Shown here piece by piece: positions 26,959 to 35,470 of a stretch of 35,470 bases of DNA (its first letter is position 1; the number at the start of each line of letters is the position of its first letter). The DNA is from Eubacterium sp. (GTDB taxonomy: Bacteria; Bacillota; Clostridia; Lachnospirales; Lachnospiraceae). Made by a program: the position numbers and the translations under genes. Location: assembly GCA_022764165.1 (NCBI GenBank), contig JALERM010000173.1, forward strand, positions 1-35,470, given 5' to 3'. Below the pieces are notes generated by a model that saw only the letters and a program-made list of their open reading frames with translations, was not told the origin of the DNA and did not search any database.

Positions 26959-26989
26959 AACCGAGAATAGAATGCAGTGATTCTTGGTT
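26959..26989 (+). promoter_or_regulatory. Hairpin in the rho leader
   Basis: AACCGAGAAT (26959-26968) pairs with ATTCTTGGTT (26980-26989) through ten pairs, one of them G-U. It lies at the start of the predicted 80-nt leader, before a smaller GCGG/CCGC hairpin near the ribosome site. It could serve autogenous control, but there is no direct evidence. Confidence 0.4.
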
Positions 26990-27037
26990 ATTTACTGAAA
27001 GACTGCGGGTATTTCCGCGGTTGGAAAGGAAAATTGA

Positions 27038-28342
27038 ATGAGAGAAAAATATGAATCTTTGTCTGCAAGTGAACTGCGGGAAGTGGCGAAAGCGAGAGGC
27101 TTAAAGGGACTTTCCGGTTTGCGAAAAGAAGAACTGGTAGAACGAATGCTGCAGGAAGACGCAAAAGAGCAGGAAAAACAGATAGAGGAAAAGAAAGCTG
27201 AATTTGGACAGCTGGACAGTGGCATTGAGGCACATGGAATTCTGGAAGTGCTGGCGGATGGCTACGGATTTATCCGAAGCGACAATTATTTGCCCGGTGA
27301 GAATGATGTGTATGTGTCCCCCTCTCAGATTCGCAGATTTAATCTTAAAACCGGAGATATTCTCCGGGGAAGTACAAGAGTAAAAAGTCAGAATGAAAAG
27401 TTTGGTGCATTGCTTTATGTTACTTCTATCAATGGACTCTCTCCAAATGACAGCTTGAAAAGATATAATTTTGAAGATATGACACCGGTATTTCCGGATA
27501 AGAGACTTTGTCTGGAACGTCCGGGGGGAAGTATGGCTATGCGTATCACGGATTTGATCAGTCCTATTGGAAAAGGCCAGAGAGGTATGATCGTATCTCC
27601 GCCAAAAGCAGGTAAAACCACACTGCTGAAGGAAGCAGCACAGTCGATTCTGCGCAATAACCCGGAGATGCATCTGATCATTCTGCTGATCGATGAGCGT
27701 CCGGAAGAGGTAACAGATATCAAAGAGGCTATCAAAGGAAAGAATGTGGAAGTTATTTATTCTACATTCGATGAACTGCCGGAGCACCATAAGAGGGTTT
27801 CAGAGATGGTGATCGAGCGGGCTAAGCGTCTGGTAGAACATAAGAAAGATGTCACTATTTTCATTGACAGTATTACCCGTCTGGCAAGGGCATATAACCT
27901 TACCGTTCCTCCCAGCGGAAGAACTCTTTCTGGTGGTCTGGATCCTGCAGCCCTTCATATGCCCAAGAGATTTTTTGGTGCGGCAAGAAATATGAGAGAA
28001 GGCGGCAGTCTTACGATATTAGCCACTGCACTGGTGGATACCGGAAGTAAGATGGATGATGTGGTATACGAAGAATTTAAGGGAACCGGCAATATGGAAT
28101 TGATCCTGGATCGTAAGCTGCAGGAAAAGAGAGTGTTCCCGGCAATCGATATTGCCCGGTCAGGGACCAGAAGAGAGGATCTTTTATTGAACGCAGACGA
28201 GCAGGAAGCAGTATATATTATGCGCAAGGCTCTTAACGGCATGAAAACGGATGAAGCGACAGAAAATATTTTGAATATGTTTGCCCGCACACGTAATAAT
28301 CAGGAATTGGTACAGCAGATTCGTAAACAGAAATATATTTAG
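27038..28342 (+). CDS. rho: Transcription termination factor Rho
   Basis: 434 aa, a hexameric RNA helicase that ends transcription of untranslated RNA. The N-terminal Rho_N helices ([20 protein letters not shown], about 8-27) are followed by a Lys/Glu-rich linker, the RNA-binding OB fold ([20 protein letters not shown], about 72-91), Walker [10 protein letters not shown] (about 186-194), Walker B with [12 protein letters not shown], and the Q/R-loop region ending in RKQKYI. Length is close to other Clostridia. GGAAAGGA lies 7 bases before the ATG. It follows the tRNA cluster with its own promoter. Confidence 0.97.
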   Translation: MREKYESLSASELREVAKARGLKGLSGLRKEELVERMLQEDAKEQEKQIEEKKAEFGQLDSGIEAHGILEVLADGYGFIRSDNYLPGENDVYVSPSQIRRFNLKTGDILRGSTRVKSQNEKFGALLYVTSINGLSPNDSLKRYNFEDMTPVFPDKRLCLERPGGSMAMRITDLISPIGKGQRGMIVSPPKAGKTTLLKEAAQSILRNNPEMHLIILLIDERPEEVTDIKEAIKGKNVEVIYSTFDELPEHHKRVSEMVIERAKRLVEHKKDVTIFIDSITRLARAYNLTVPPSGRTLSGGLDPAALHMPKRFFGAARNMREGGSLTILATALVDTGSKMDDVVYEEFKGTGNMELILDRKLQEKRVFPAIDIARSGTRREDLLLNADEQEAVYIMRKALNGMKTDEATENILNMFARTRNNQELVQQIRKQKYI

Positions 28343-28351
28343 GGAAATAAC

Positions 28352-28380
28352 TTGCATTTTCTTTGGATATATGTTATACT
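28352..28380 (+). promoter_or_regulatory. rpmE promoter
   Basis: TTGCAT (28352-28357), 17-bp spacer, TATACT (28375-28380), immediately after the rho stop. It gives a leader of about 110 nt. Confidence 0.75.
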
Positions 28381-28390
28381 TTACAAGCTG

Positions 28391-28441
28391 TTTAAATAGT
28401 TACTGTTTATGGAATATTGACGGGCGAATAGTAACTTTAAA
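28391..28441 (+). promoter_or_regulatory. Structured rpmE leader (candidate L31 autoregulatory element or repeat)
   Basis: TTTAAA-TA-GTTACT (28391-28404) pairs with AGTAACTTTAAA (28430-28441) with a 2-nt bulge; alternatively GTTACTGTTT pairs with GAATAGTAAC (28399-28408, 28426-28435). L31 leaders are known in several phyla. The 10-mer GAATAGTAAC also ends the structured unit after codY, so a shared repeat is the competing reading. Confidence 0.5.
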
Positions 28442-28496
28442 TATCAGAATAAACAATGATAATAAATATAATTAATAATCAGAAGAGGTGAAAACA

Positions 28497-28700
28497 ATGA
28501 AAGAAGGAATCCATCCAACATATCATCAGGCAACAGTGACATGTAACTGCGGTAACACATTCGTAACCGGGTCTACAAAGAAAGATATCCACGTAGAAGT
28601 TTGTTCCAAATGCCATCCTTTCTATACAGGACAGCAGAAAGCAGCTGCAGCTCGTGGACGTATTGATAAGTTCAATAAAAAATACGGCATTAATGCATAA
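28497..28700 (+). CDS. rpmE: 50S ribosomal protein bL31
   Basis: 67 aa from the ATG at 28497 with AAGAGGTG upstream; the GTG nine bases earlier is part of the ribosome site. Zinc-binding form: Cys-x-Cys (TCNCGN) and Cys-x-x-Cys (VCSKCH), so this is the C+ paralogue used when zinc is sufficient. The C-terminus [13 protein letters not shown] is typical. Confidence 0.97.
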   Translation: MKEGIHPTYHQATVTCNCGNTFVTGSTKKDIHVEVCSKCHPFYTGQQKAAAARGRIDKFNKKYGINA

Positions 28701-28719
28701 GAGAATAAGACTGATGAGC

Positions 28720-28750
28720 GGGTTGAGGTTGATAAAATCTCAACCTGTTT
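28720..28750 (+). terminator. Probable rpmE terminator
   Basis: GGTTGAG (28721-28727) pairs with CTCAACC (28739-28745), or AGGTTGA with TCAACCT in an alternative register. TGTTTTG follows, so it is moderate in strength. Confidence 0.7.
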
Positions 28751-28820
28751 TGTTATCTGATAGAAAAGTGCTGTGTACGTTTCTGTCAGGTGATAGTACT
28801 GGACGAGGTGATTAAAACAG

Positions 28821-29789
28821 ATGAAGTCATCAAATATTGGCGGTCAGGCGGTAATGGAAGGAATCATGATGCGCAGTGGGGATCAGTATTCTGTTGCCGT
28901 CAGAAAACCGGATGGTGAGATTGAAGTAAAAGTAGAACCTTACAGCAGCTGGTCTAAGGATAAAAAAATATGGAAGCTTCCTATCTTCAGAGGCGTCATA
29001 TCCTTTTTTGAATCGCTGGTAGTGGGAATGAAGTGCCTTACTTATTCGGCAAGTTTCTTTGAGGATGAGGAAGAGAATCAGGAGAAGAAAGACGGGATGA
29101 CGAAAGAGGAGGCCAAGAAAGCAGAGGCCAGAAAAGAAAAGCAGGAACAATGGCTGATGTATGGGACAGTTGCATTTTCTGTTGTCCTGTCAGTGGCTCT
29201 TTTTATTCTTCTTCCCTATTTTATTGCAGGATTTTTAAGGAATATCACACAGTCAGAGGGTGTGATCGCGGTGGCGGAAGCAGCTGCCAGAATGCTGGTA
29301 TTTCTGGGGTATTTGTTGTTGATTTCCAGGATGAAAGATATTCAGAGAGTATTTATGTATCATGGTGCAGAACATAAATGTATCAACTGTATCGAACACG
29401 GACTGGATTTGAATGTGGAAAATGTAATGAAAAGTTCAAGAGAGCATAAGCGGTGCGGAACCAGCTTTCTGCTGTTCGTTATGATAGTCAGTATAATTTT
29501 CTTCCTGTTTATCCGTGTGTCTTCCCCGTGGCTGAGGGTGGTTATCCGTCTTCTTTTGATGCCGGTGATTGCCGGTGTATCTTACGAAATCATTCGTCTG
29601 GCAGGCCGCAGTGAGAATCCGGTGGTTACGTTGCTGAGCAAACCGGGGCTAGCACTTCAGAAACTGACAACCAGAGAACCGGAGGAAGATATGGTGGAAG
29701 TTGCTATTCGGGCGGTAGAAGCTGTATTTGACTGGAAAATGTATTTGAAGGAGAATTTTTCAGGACAGTGTGAGGATGAGGCAGAATGA
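28821..29789 (+). CDS. DUF1385 (YqhQ-like) membrane protein
   Basis: 322 aa. Conserved start GGQAVMEGIMMR (residues 7-18), an acidic/basic cytosolic segment (80-110), then membrane spans at about 112-138, 152-169, 214-232 and 238-258. The signature HGAEHKCINCIE (181-192) lies between spans. The family is linked by genome context to prmC and prfA in Clostridia, as here, but its biochemical role is unknown. The stop overlaps the prmC start (ATGA). Confidence 0.92.
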   Translation: MKSSNIGGQAVMEGIMMRSGDQYSVAVRKPDGEIEVKVEPYSSWSKDKKIWKLPIFRGVISFFESLVVGMKCLTYSASFFEDEEENQEKKDGMTKEEAKKAEARKEKQEQWLMYGTVAFSVVLSVALFILLPYFIAGFLRNITQSEGVIAVAEAAARMLVFLGYLLLISRMKDIQRVFMYHGAEHKCINCIEHGLDLNVENVMKSSREHKRCGTSFLLFVMIVSIIFFLFIRVSSPWLRVVIRLLLMPVIAGVSYEIIRLAGRSENPVVTLLSKPGLALQKLTTREPEEDMVEVAIRAVEAVFDWKMYLKENFSGQCEDEAE

Positions 29790-30643
29790 GTACGTTGCGG
29801 GATTTGTTTTGCCGGGGAAAAGAAGAACTGAGGCAGGCTAACGTGCCGGATGCGGAAGTTGATGCCTGGGCGCTGATGGAATTTGCATTAGATATCGAAA
29901 AAAGCTATTATTATCTGCATGAAAATGATAAAATAGAAAATGAGCAGAAGGAAAGATATGAAGCCTGTATCCGGCAAAGGAAAAGGAGAATTCCGCTGCA
30001 GCAGATTACCGGGAAAGCCTGGTTTATGGGATATGAGTTCTATGTGAATGACCAGGTGTTGATTCCGAGATTTGATACAGAAATCCTGGTGGAAGAAGCG
30101 GAAAAACATCTGCAGCCGGGCATGAGAGTTCTGGATCTGTGTACAGGAAGTGGATGTATTCTCTTGTCGCTTCTGGCAGAACATGAAGAGCTTAGCCTGA
30201 AAGGTGTTGGAGCAGATATTTCTCCTGAAGCTCTGAAGGTAGCTGCAGTCAACCGGGAACGGCTGGGAGTTAAGGCAGATCTGGTGGAAAGTGATCTGTT
30301 TGACAATCTGGAAGGGACCTTCGATCTGATTGTGTCTAATCCTCCTTATATTGCGGCAGGGGAGATTGCACAGTTGATGCCGGAAGTGAAAGAACATGAA
30401 CCGATGCTGGCGTTGGACGGCGGCGAGGACGGGCTGTATTTTTACCGGAAAATTGTAAAAGAAACCGATCATTATCTGAATCCCGGAGGATGGCTCTGTA
30501 TGGAAATCGGATGGGATCAGGGAGAAAAACTCAGGCAGTTGATGCAGGATGCCGGATATACGGGAATACGGATACTTAAGGATCTTGCAGGACTGGACCG
30601 GGTGGCAGTGGGACAAAAGCCGCTGTCATCAGAAAATGAATAA
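29786..30643 (+). CDS. prmC: Peptide chain release factor N5-glutamine methyltransferase
   Basis: 285 aa. Methylates the GGQ glutamine of RF1/RF2. The N-terminal helical domain carries IPLQQITGKAWFMGYEF, the SAM loop is DLCTGSGCILLSL, and the glutamine-binding NPPY is at residues 185-188. It is directly followed, 15 bases on, by prfA, its substrate gene. ATGA overlap with DUF1385. Confidence 0.97.
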   Translation: MSTLRDLFCRGKEELRQANVPDAEVDAWALMEFALDIEKSYYYLHENDKIENEQKERYEACIRQRKRRIPLQQITGKAWFMGYEFYVNDQVLIPRFDTEILVEEAEKHLQPGMRVLDLCTGSGCILLSLLAEHEELSLKGVGADISPEALKVAAVNRERLGVKADLVESDLFDNLEGTFDLIVSNPPYIAAGEIAQLMPEVKEHEPMLALDGGEDGLYFYRKIVKETDHYLNPGGWLCMEIGWDQGEKLRQLMQDAGYTGIRILKDLAGLDRVAVGQKPLSSENE

Positions 30644-30658
30644 TCAGGAGGATAGAAC

Positions 30659-31735
30659 ATGTTTGATAAATTGGAGGATCTGCTGATTCGTCTGGAAGAA
30701 GTGCTCAGTGAGCTGAATGAGCCGGGCGTTGCCAACGACCCTGCAAGATTTCAGAAATTGATGAAAGAACAAAGCGAACTGCAGCCGATTGTAGATGCCT
30801 ATAAAGAATATAAAGAATGTCAGCAGACAGTAGAAGAAAGTCTTTCCATGCTTGAGGAAGAAAATGATGAAGAGATGCGTGACATGCTGAAAGAGGAACT
30901 GGCAGATGCAAAAAAACGGATTGAGGAACTGGAACATCAGCTGAAAATTCTGCTTTTGCCCAAGGATCCGAATGATAATAAAAACGTTATTGTTGAAATT
31001 CGTGCCGGTGCCGGCGGGGATGAGGCTGCATTGTTTGCTGCTGAGATTTACCGGATGTATGTGAAATATGCGGAGACCCAGAGATGGAAGACAGAGATGC
31101 TTTCTCTGAATGAAAACGGAATCGGCGGTTTTAAAGAAGTAACATTTATGCTGACCGGTAATGGAGCCTATTCAAAATTGAAGTATGAAAGCGGCGTACA
31201 CAGGGTACAGAGAGTACCTGAGACGGAATCCGGCGGAAGAATCCATACGTCTACGATTACGGTTGCCATTATGCCGGAGGCGGAAGAAATTGACTTTGAA
31301 CTGGATCTGAATGACTGTAAGTTTGACGTGTTCCGTGCGTCCGGAAACGGCGGTCAGTGTGTCAATACCACAGACTCTGCAGTTCGTCTTACCCATATTC
31401 CGACAGGAATCGTGATTTCCTGTCAGGATGAAAAATCACAGTTGAAGAACAGAGATAAAGCATTGAAGGTGCTGCGTTCCCGTCTGTATGATCTGGAATT
31501 GCAGAAACGCCACGATGCGGAGGCTGAATCCAGAAGAAGTCAGGTGGGAACCGGTGACCGTTCAGAAAAAATCAGAACGTATAATTTCCCTCAGGGAAGG
31601 GTTACCGATCACAGAATCAAGCTGACGCTACATCGGCTGGACAGTATTATGAATGGAGATTTGTCAGAAATCATTGACAGTCTGATCGCAGCAGATCAGG
31701 CAGCAAAACTTGCAAACCTGCAGGAACAGAATTAA
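30659..31735 (+). CDS. prfA: Peptide chain release factor 1
   Basis: 358 aa. Reads UAA and UAG and triggers peptide release. The codon-recognition PxT tripeptide is PET at residues 187-189, which marks RF1 rather than RF2. The catalytic GGQ is at 231-233, in the context [16 protein letters not shown]; the residue after Gln is Cys234, where E. coli RF1 has His. The N-terminal domain is a long helical hairpin (about 1-105). AGGAGG lies before the ATG. Full length. Confidence 0.98.
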   Translation: MFDKLEDLLIRLEEVLSELNEPGVANDPARFQKLMKEQSELQPIVDAYKEYKECQQTVEESLSMLEEENDEEMRDMLKEELADAKKRIEELEHQLKILLLPKDPNDNKNVIVEIRAGAGGDEAALFAAEIYRMYVKYAETQRWKTEMLSLNENGIGGFKEVTFMLTGNGAYSKLKYESGVHRVQRVPETESGGRIHTSTITVAIMPEAEEIDFELDLNDCKFDVFRASGNGGQCVNTTDSAVRLTHIPTGIVISCQDEKSQLKNRDKALKVLRSRLYDLELQKRHDAEAESRRSQVGTGDRSEKIRTYNFPQGRVTDHRIKLTLHRLDSIMNGDLSEIIDSLIAADQAAKLANLQEQN

Positions 31736-31752
31736 CAGGGAGAATATGTAAA

Positions 31753-33099
31753 ATGGGAAAATATTTTGGAACAGATGGATTTCGTGGAGAGGCAAATGTG
31801 GATCTGACCGTAGAACATGCATTTAAAGTAGGACGTTTCCTGGGCTGGTATTATGGAAGAGAACATAAGGCACAGATTATAATCGGAAAAGATACACGAA
31901 GAAGCAGTTATATGTTTGAGTATTCACTGGTAGCAGGGCTGACTGCTTCCGGTGCGGACGTTTATCTTCTTCATGTGACTACAACTCCAAGCGTGTCTTA
32001 TGTTGTGCGGACGGAGAATTTTGATTGTGGAATTATGATTTCCGCCAGTCATAATCCTTTTTATGATAATGGTATCAAGATTATCAATGGTAACGGTCAG
32101 AAAATGGATGCTGATGTGGAAGCACAGATTGAAAAGTATATTGATGATGATATGCAGGAACTTCCCTATGCGACAAGAGAAAATATCGGTCGTACCGTGG
32201 ATTTTTCAGCCGGAAGAAATCGCTATATTGGCTATTTGATTTCCATTCCGACCCGTTCATTCAAGAATTACAGAGTTGGTCTGGACTGTTCAAACGGAAG
32301 TGCTTCTTCTGTAGCTAAAAGTGTGTTTGATGCTCTGGGTGCTAAGACATATGTCATTAACAATACTCCGGATGGAACAAATATCAATACCAATTGCGGT
32401 TCCACCCATATTGAAGTGATGCAGAAGTTTGTAAAAGAGAAGCATCTTGATGTGGGATTTGCCTATGACGGAGATGCAGACCGCTGTATCGCAGTAGATC
32501 ATCTCGGCAATGTTATTGACGGAGATTTGATCATGTATGTCTGCGGTAAATATATGATGGAACGAGGTAAACTGGAAAATAACACAATCGTAACTACGAT
32601 TATGTCAAATCTGGGACTTTATAAGGCCTGCGACCGTGCGGGAATCCGATATGAAAAAACGGCTGTAGGCGATAAATATGTATGTGAAAATATGATGGCT
32701 AACGGACATAGTCTGGGCGGTGAACAGTCAGGCCACATTATTTTCAGCAAACATGCAACTACAGGCGATGGTATTCTGACTTCCCTGATGGTGATGGAAG
32801 TTATGATTGAGAAGAAAACTTCCTTGAATGTACTGGCTTCTGAGGTTACTATTTATCCGCAGCTTTTGAAGAATGTACGTGTGTCCAATAAGGCTGCCGC
32901 AAGAAATAATGCTGCTGTGAAAGAAGCAATTGCAGAAGTAGAAAAGGAACTGGGTGATGAGGGCAGAATTCTGGTTCGTGAGAGTGGTACGGAACCAGTA
33001 ATCCGTGTGATGGTTGAGGCAAAGAAGGATTCTATCTGCAGAGAAATGGTTGACAAAGTTATTGCTGTTATGGATAAAGAGGGTCTGATTTTATCATGA
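31753..33099 (+). CDS. glmM: Phosphoglucosamine mutase
   Basis: 448 aa. Converts glucosamine-6-phosphate to glucosamine-1-phosphate on the way to UDP-GlcNAc and peptidoglycan. N-terminus GKYFGTDGFRGEAN; active serine Ser99 in ISASHNPFYDNG, phosphorylated in the active enzyme; metal loop DGDADRC; sugar-binding GGEQSGH; phosphate-binding end RESGTEPVIRVMVE. Length is typical. The stop overlaps the next start (ATGA). Confidence 0.97.
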   Translation: MGKYFGTDGFRGEANVDLTVEHAFKVGRFLGWYYGREHKAQIIIGKDTRRSSYMFEYSLVAGLTASGADVYLLHVTTTPSVSYVVRTENFDCGIMISASHNPFYDNGIKIINGNGQKMDADVEAQIEKYIDDDMQELPYATRENIGRTVDFSAGRNRYIGYLISIPTRSFKNYRVGLDCSNGSASSVAKSVFDALGAKTYVINNTPDGTNINTNCGSTHIEVMQKFVKEKHLDVGFAYDGDADRCIAVDHLGNVIDGDLIMYVCGKYMMERGKLENNTIVTTIMSNLGLYKACDRAGIRYEKTAVGDKYVCENMMANGHSLGGEQSGHIIFSKHATTGDGILTSLMVMEVMIEKKTSLNVLASEVTIYPQLLKNVRVSNKAAARNNAAVKEAIAEVEKELGDEGRILVRESGTEPVIRVMVEAKKDSICREMVDKVIAVMDKEGLILS

Positions 33100-34130
33100 A
33101 AAAAGCAGTCATGGTATTGGGTTGTCTGATACTGCTTTTGTCCGGCTGTGGGGACAGTAAGGCGGACAGCTGTTATTCCAGTGGAATTGAGGCCATTGCG
33201 AATGGACAGTATGATGAGGCTGTTGTGCAGCTGGAACAGATGATTGAGACAGGTGAGAGGCTTCCTGAGGCTTATCGGGCATACGGAATTGCCTGGATGG
33301 GAAAAGAGTCTTATCCGGAGGCAATTGCTGCATTTTCCAGAAGTCTGAATTCCATGGATGACGAGAATACGGAATTTGAAAAAGAAGTGATGTTCCGTCT
33401 GGCAGAGGCGAGACTGGATAGTGGTCAGACAGAGAAAGCACTGGAAGTGTACAGCAATATCCTGAAAAAAGGAGCTGATACCACTGCATTCTATCTCAGA
33501 GGTAAGCTGTATATGAGTCAGAATGACTATGAAAATGCCAGAGAAGATTTTGTGCGGGCACTTGAAGACTGCAAAGATTATAATCTTTATATCAATATTT
33601 ATCAGATATATGCAGAAAAGAATAAAGAGTTGGATGGTGCTGAATATCTGGAAATGGCTCTGAATATGGAACCTGAAACCGGGGAAGATTATTATCATCG
33701 GGGACGGATTTTCGAGTATCAGAAAGAGTATGAAAAAGCCAAAGATGTGCTGATTACTTCCATGAATATGGAATATGCAGATGCGATGCTTCTGTTGGGG
33801 CGGGTTTATCTGGAAATGGACGATCCTGCCAGTGCTGCCAGCCTATATAGAGAATATCTGTCAGCCGGTGATAAGGATGCCAGAGCGTATAATGGGCTGG
33901 CGATCTGTGATATTTATAGCGGTAATTATGACAGTGCTCTGGAAAATATCAATAAAGGTCTGGCTGAAAATGATGAAGAAGAAAAACGGAGCCTTCTTTA
34001 CAACGAAATTGTTGCTTACGAATATAAGAGAGATTTCGTTACAGCAAAATCAAAAATGACTGTTTATCTGGAACTGTATCCGGATGATGCAGAAGCTCTG
34101 AGAGAAAATGAATTTCTTTCTACAAGATAG
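33096..34130 (+). CDS. TPR-repeat lipoprotein
   Basis: 344 aa. A type II signal peptide with lipobox LLSGC (Cys18) anchors it to the outer face of the membrane. The rest is a helical array of tetratricopeptide-like repeats (for example AIANGQYDEAVVQLEQMI, SYPEAIAAFSRSL, NDYENAREDFVRAL, GNYDSALENINKGL), perhaps eight or nine units. TPR arrays bind proteins; the partner is unknown. Translationally coupled to glmM, so a role in envelope assembly is an attractive but unproven guess. Confidence 0.9.
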   Translation: MKKAVMVLGCLILLLSGCGDSKADSCYSSGIEAIANGQYDEAVVQLEQMIETGERLPEAYRAYGIAWMGKESYPEAIAAFSRSLNSMDDENTEFEKEVMFRLAEARLDSGQTEKALEVYSNILKKGADTTAFYLRGKLYMSQNDYENAREDFVRALEDCKDYNLYINIYQIYAEKNKELDGAEYLEMALNMEPETGEDYYHRGRIFEYQKEYEKAKDVLITSMNMEYADAMLLLGRVYLEMDDPASAASLYREYLSAGDKDARAYNGLAICDIYSGNYDSALENINKGLAENDEEEKRSLLYNEIVAYEYKRDFVTAKSKMTVYLELYPDDAEALRENEFLSTR

Positions 34131-34146
34131 CAGGAGGAAGCTACGG

Positions 34147-35382
34147 ATGTATGAAATGGAAGCACAGATAGAACGGGTGATTCTGGTCGGTGTACAGACC
34201 AGTGAATCTGATGGTATGGTACAGTCCCTGCTGGAACTGAGGGAATTGGTGGAGACTGCCGGTGCGGTGGCAGTGGGAACTGTCATGCAGAGTCGGGAAA
34301 CTGTTCATCCGGGTACCTATCTGGGAAAAGGAAAACTGGAAGAACTGAAAGAGTTGGTTTATGATCTGGATGCCACCGGTATTGTCTGTGATGATGAATT
34401 GTCACCGGCTCAGATGAATAATCTGGAGCAGGAACTGGAATGTAAAGTGATGGACCGCACGATGGTGATTCTGGATATCTTTGCCGGACGGGCAAGAACC
34501 AGTGAAGGAAAGATTCAGGTGGAACTGGCTCAGCTGAAATATCGAGCAGCCAGACTGGTTGGTATGAGAGCTTCTCTTTCCCGTCTGGGCGGAGGGATCG
34601 GAACCAGAGGCCCCGGTGAAAAGAAACTGGAGATGGACCGGCGTCTGATTCATATGAGGATCGGGCAGCTGAAGAGTCAGCTGGAGGAAGTTCAGCGTCA
34701 TAGAGATTTGATCAGGACCCAGCGGGAAAAGAACCGTACACGGGTAGCTGCTATTGTTGGTTATACCAATGCCGGTAAATCTACTTTGTTGAACCAGCTG
34801 ACCGGAGCAGATGTTCTGGAAGAAGATCAGTTATTTGCTACGCTGGATCCGACCACGAGGGTGTTGGATTTACCTGGCAGGCAGCAGATTCTCCTGACAG
34901 ATACCGTTGGATTTATTCGAAAACTGCCGCATCACCTGATTGAGGCTTTTAAGAGTACGCTGGAAGAGGCCAAGTATGCTGATTTGATTCTCCATGTGGT
35001 AGATGCTTCAAACAGTCAGAAAGAAGAGCATATGCAGGTAGTTTATGATACCCTGCGGCAGCTTGGTGTTGCGGATAAGAAAGTGATTACGCTGTTTAAC
35101 AAACAGGATTTGTGTGAGGAAAAAGAGCAGCTGAGGGATTTTCAGGCAGATCATGTACTGCATATTTCTGCGAAAAAAAAACAGGGTCTGGAAGAACTGA
35201 AAAAGCTGTTGGAAGAAGTACTCCTGGAGGATCAGATTTATGTGGAAAGACTGTATCCCTATGAGAAAGCTGGTATGATTGCCATGATCCGGCAGCATGG
35301 GCAGGTAGTGGAAGAAGAGTATCTGCCGGAGGGAATTGCCGTAAAAGCGTATGTTCCGATGGAAGTCTATCCCAAAATATGA
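34147..35382 (+). CDS. hflX: GTPase HflX (ribosome-splitting/rescue GTPase)
   Basis: 411 aa from the ATG at 34147, with AGGAGG 9 bases upstream; an earlier in-frame ATG lies inside the TPR gene. The N-terminal HflX domain includes HPGTYLGKGKLEEL and the Gly-rich GGGIGTRGPGEKKLEMDRR. The G domain has Walker A GYTNAGKST, G3 DTVGFIRKLP and G4 NKQD. HflX acts on stalled 50S/70S ribosomes in stress. It is the last gene of the window and runs into a large palindrome. Confidence 0.96.
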   Translation: MYEMEAQIERVILVGVQTSESDGMVQSLLELRELVETAGAVAVGTVMQSRETVHPGTYLGKGKLEELKELVYDLDATGIVCDDELSPAQMNNLEQELECKVMDRTMVILDIFAGRARTSEGKIQVELAQLKYRAARLVGMRASLSRLGGGIGTRGPGEKKLEMDRRLIHMRIGQLKSQLEEVQRHRDLIRTQREKNRTRVAAIVGYTNAGKSTLLNQLTGADVLEEDQLFATLDPTTRVLDLPGRQQILLTDTVGFIRKLPHHLIEAFKSTLEEAKYADLILHVVDASNSQKEEHMQVVYDTLRQLGVADKKVITLFNKQDLCEEKEQLRDFQADHVLHISAKKKQGLEELKKLLEEVLLEDQIYVERLYPYEKAGMIAMIRQHGQVVEEEYLPEGIAVKAYVPMEVYPKI

Positions 35383-35448
35383 GGGGGTGGCTAGGGGACG
35401 GGTTCGTATTCACTATTGTGACTACGAACCCCTCCCCAAGCCACCCCC
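35383..35448. repeat. 26-bp imperfect palindrome, GGGGACGG family
   Basis: 35383-35408 pairs with 35423-35448 with two mismatches around a 14-nt loop that itself contains CAC/GTG. It shares the core GGGGACGGGTTC with 22712-22770 and also begins right at a stop codon. No T run follows. Confidence 0.8.
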
Positions 35449-35470
35449 AGGTCACTTTGGTCAATATTTT

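Overview
The window is a stretch of ordinary low-GC Gram-positive chromosome, most likely from a Lachnospiraceae anaerobe (Blautia/Dorea/Ruminococcus-like). This rests on the topA-codY order, a CIRCE-controlled groESL, the rpmE-DUF1385-prmC-prfA order, a CapA protein with a long acidic linker, AGGAGG ribosome sites, TTGACA/TATAAT promoters, and tRNA genes without encoded CCA. It holds 34 protein genes, 8 tRNA genes and many intrinsic terminators. No transposase gene, phage gene, CRISPR array, rRNA gene or toxin-antitoxin pair was seen.

Layout. 1-5.7 kb: 3' part of topA, codY and groES-groEL, with two long non-coding intervals that carry large inverted repeats or structured RNA. 5.8-12.0 kb: an unrecognised pair of membrane proteins, guaB, a membrane-anchored amidase, pepF and a nitroreductase-like gene. 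12.1-15.5 kb: a lone tRNA-Gly, an aminopeptidase gene on the minus strand, mscL, a small membrane protein and an alpha/beta hydrolase. 15.5-20.0 kb: a phosphate module (Na/Pi cotransporter, PhoP-like regulator, PhoR-like kinase, 72-aa CxxC protein) behind Pho-box-like repeats. 20.0-22.8 kb: mnmM (minus strand), a CapA-like protein, a 410-bp hairpin-rich gap and an Asn/Ser/Thr-rich small protein. 22.8-26.0 kb: rhodanese, two YfcE-type phosphoesterases around an RNA methyltransferase, and an XTP/dITP pyrophosphatase. 26.1-26.9 kb: seven tRNA genes. 27.0-35.4 kb: rho, rpmE, DUF1385, prmC, prfA, glmM, a TPR lipoprotein and hflX.

How it fits together. Most genes are housekeeping: DNA topology, protein folding, GTP synthesis, termination of transcription and translation, tRNA supply and modification, and cell-wall precursor synthesis. 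The clearest regulatory logic readable from the DNA is (i) a near-consensus CodY box in front of codY, (ii) CIRCE at the groESL start, and (iii) 11-bp-phased TTTACA/TTAACA repeats in front of the Na/Pi cotransporter, whose neighbours encode the likely PhoP-PhoR pair.

The least explained sequence is non-coding: a 29-bp perfect inverted repeat around a structured core upstream of codY; a branched RNA-like unit with its own terminator downstream of codY, whose 3' end recurs in the rpmE leader; a set of GGGGACGG palindromes; and a row of stacked hairpins after the CapA gene. No complete new gene system was found; these elements are the best candidates for something undescribed.
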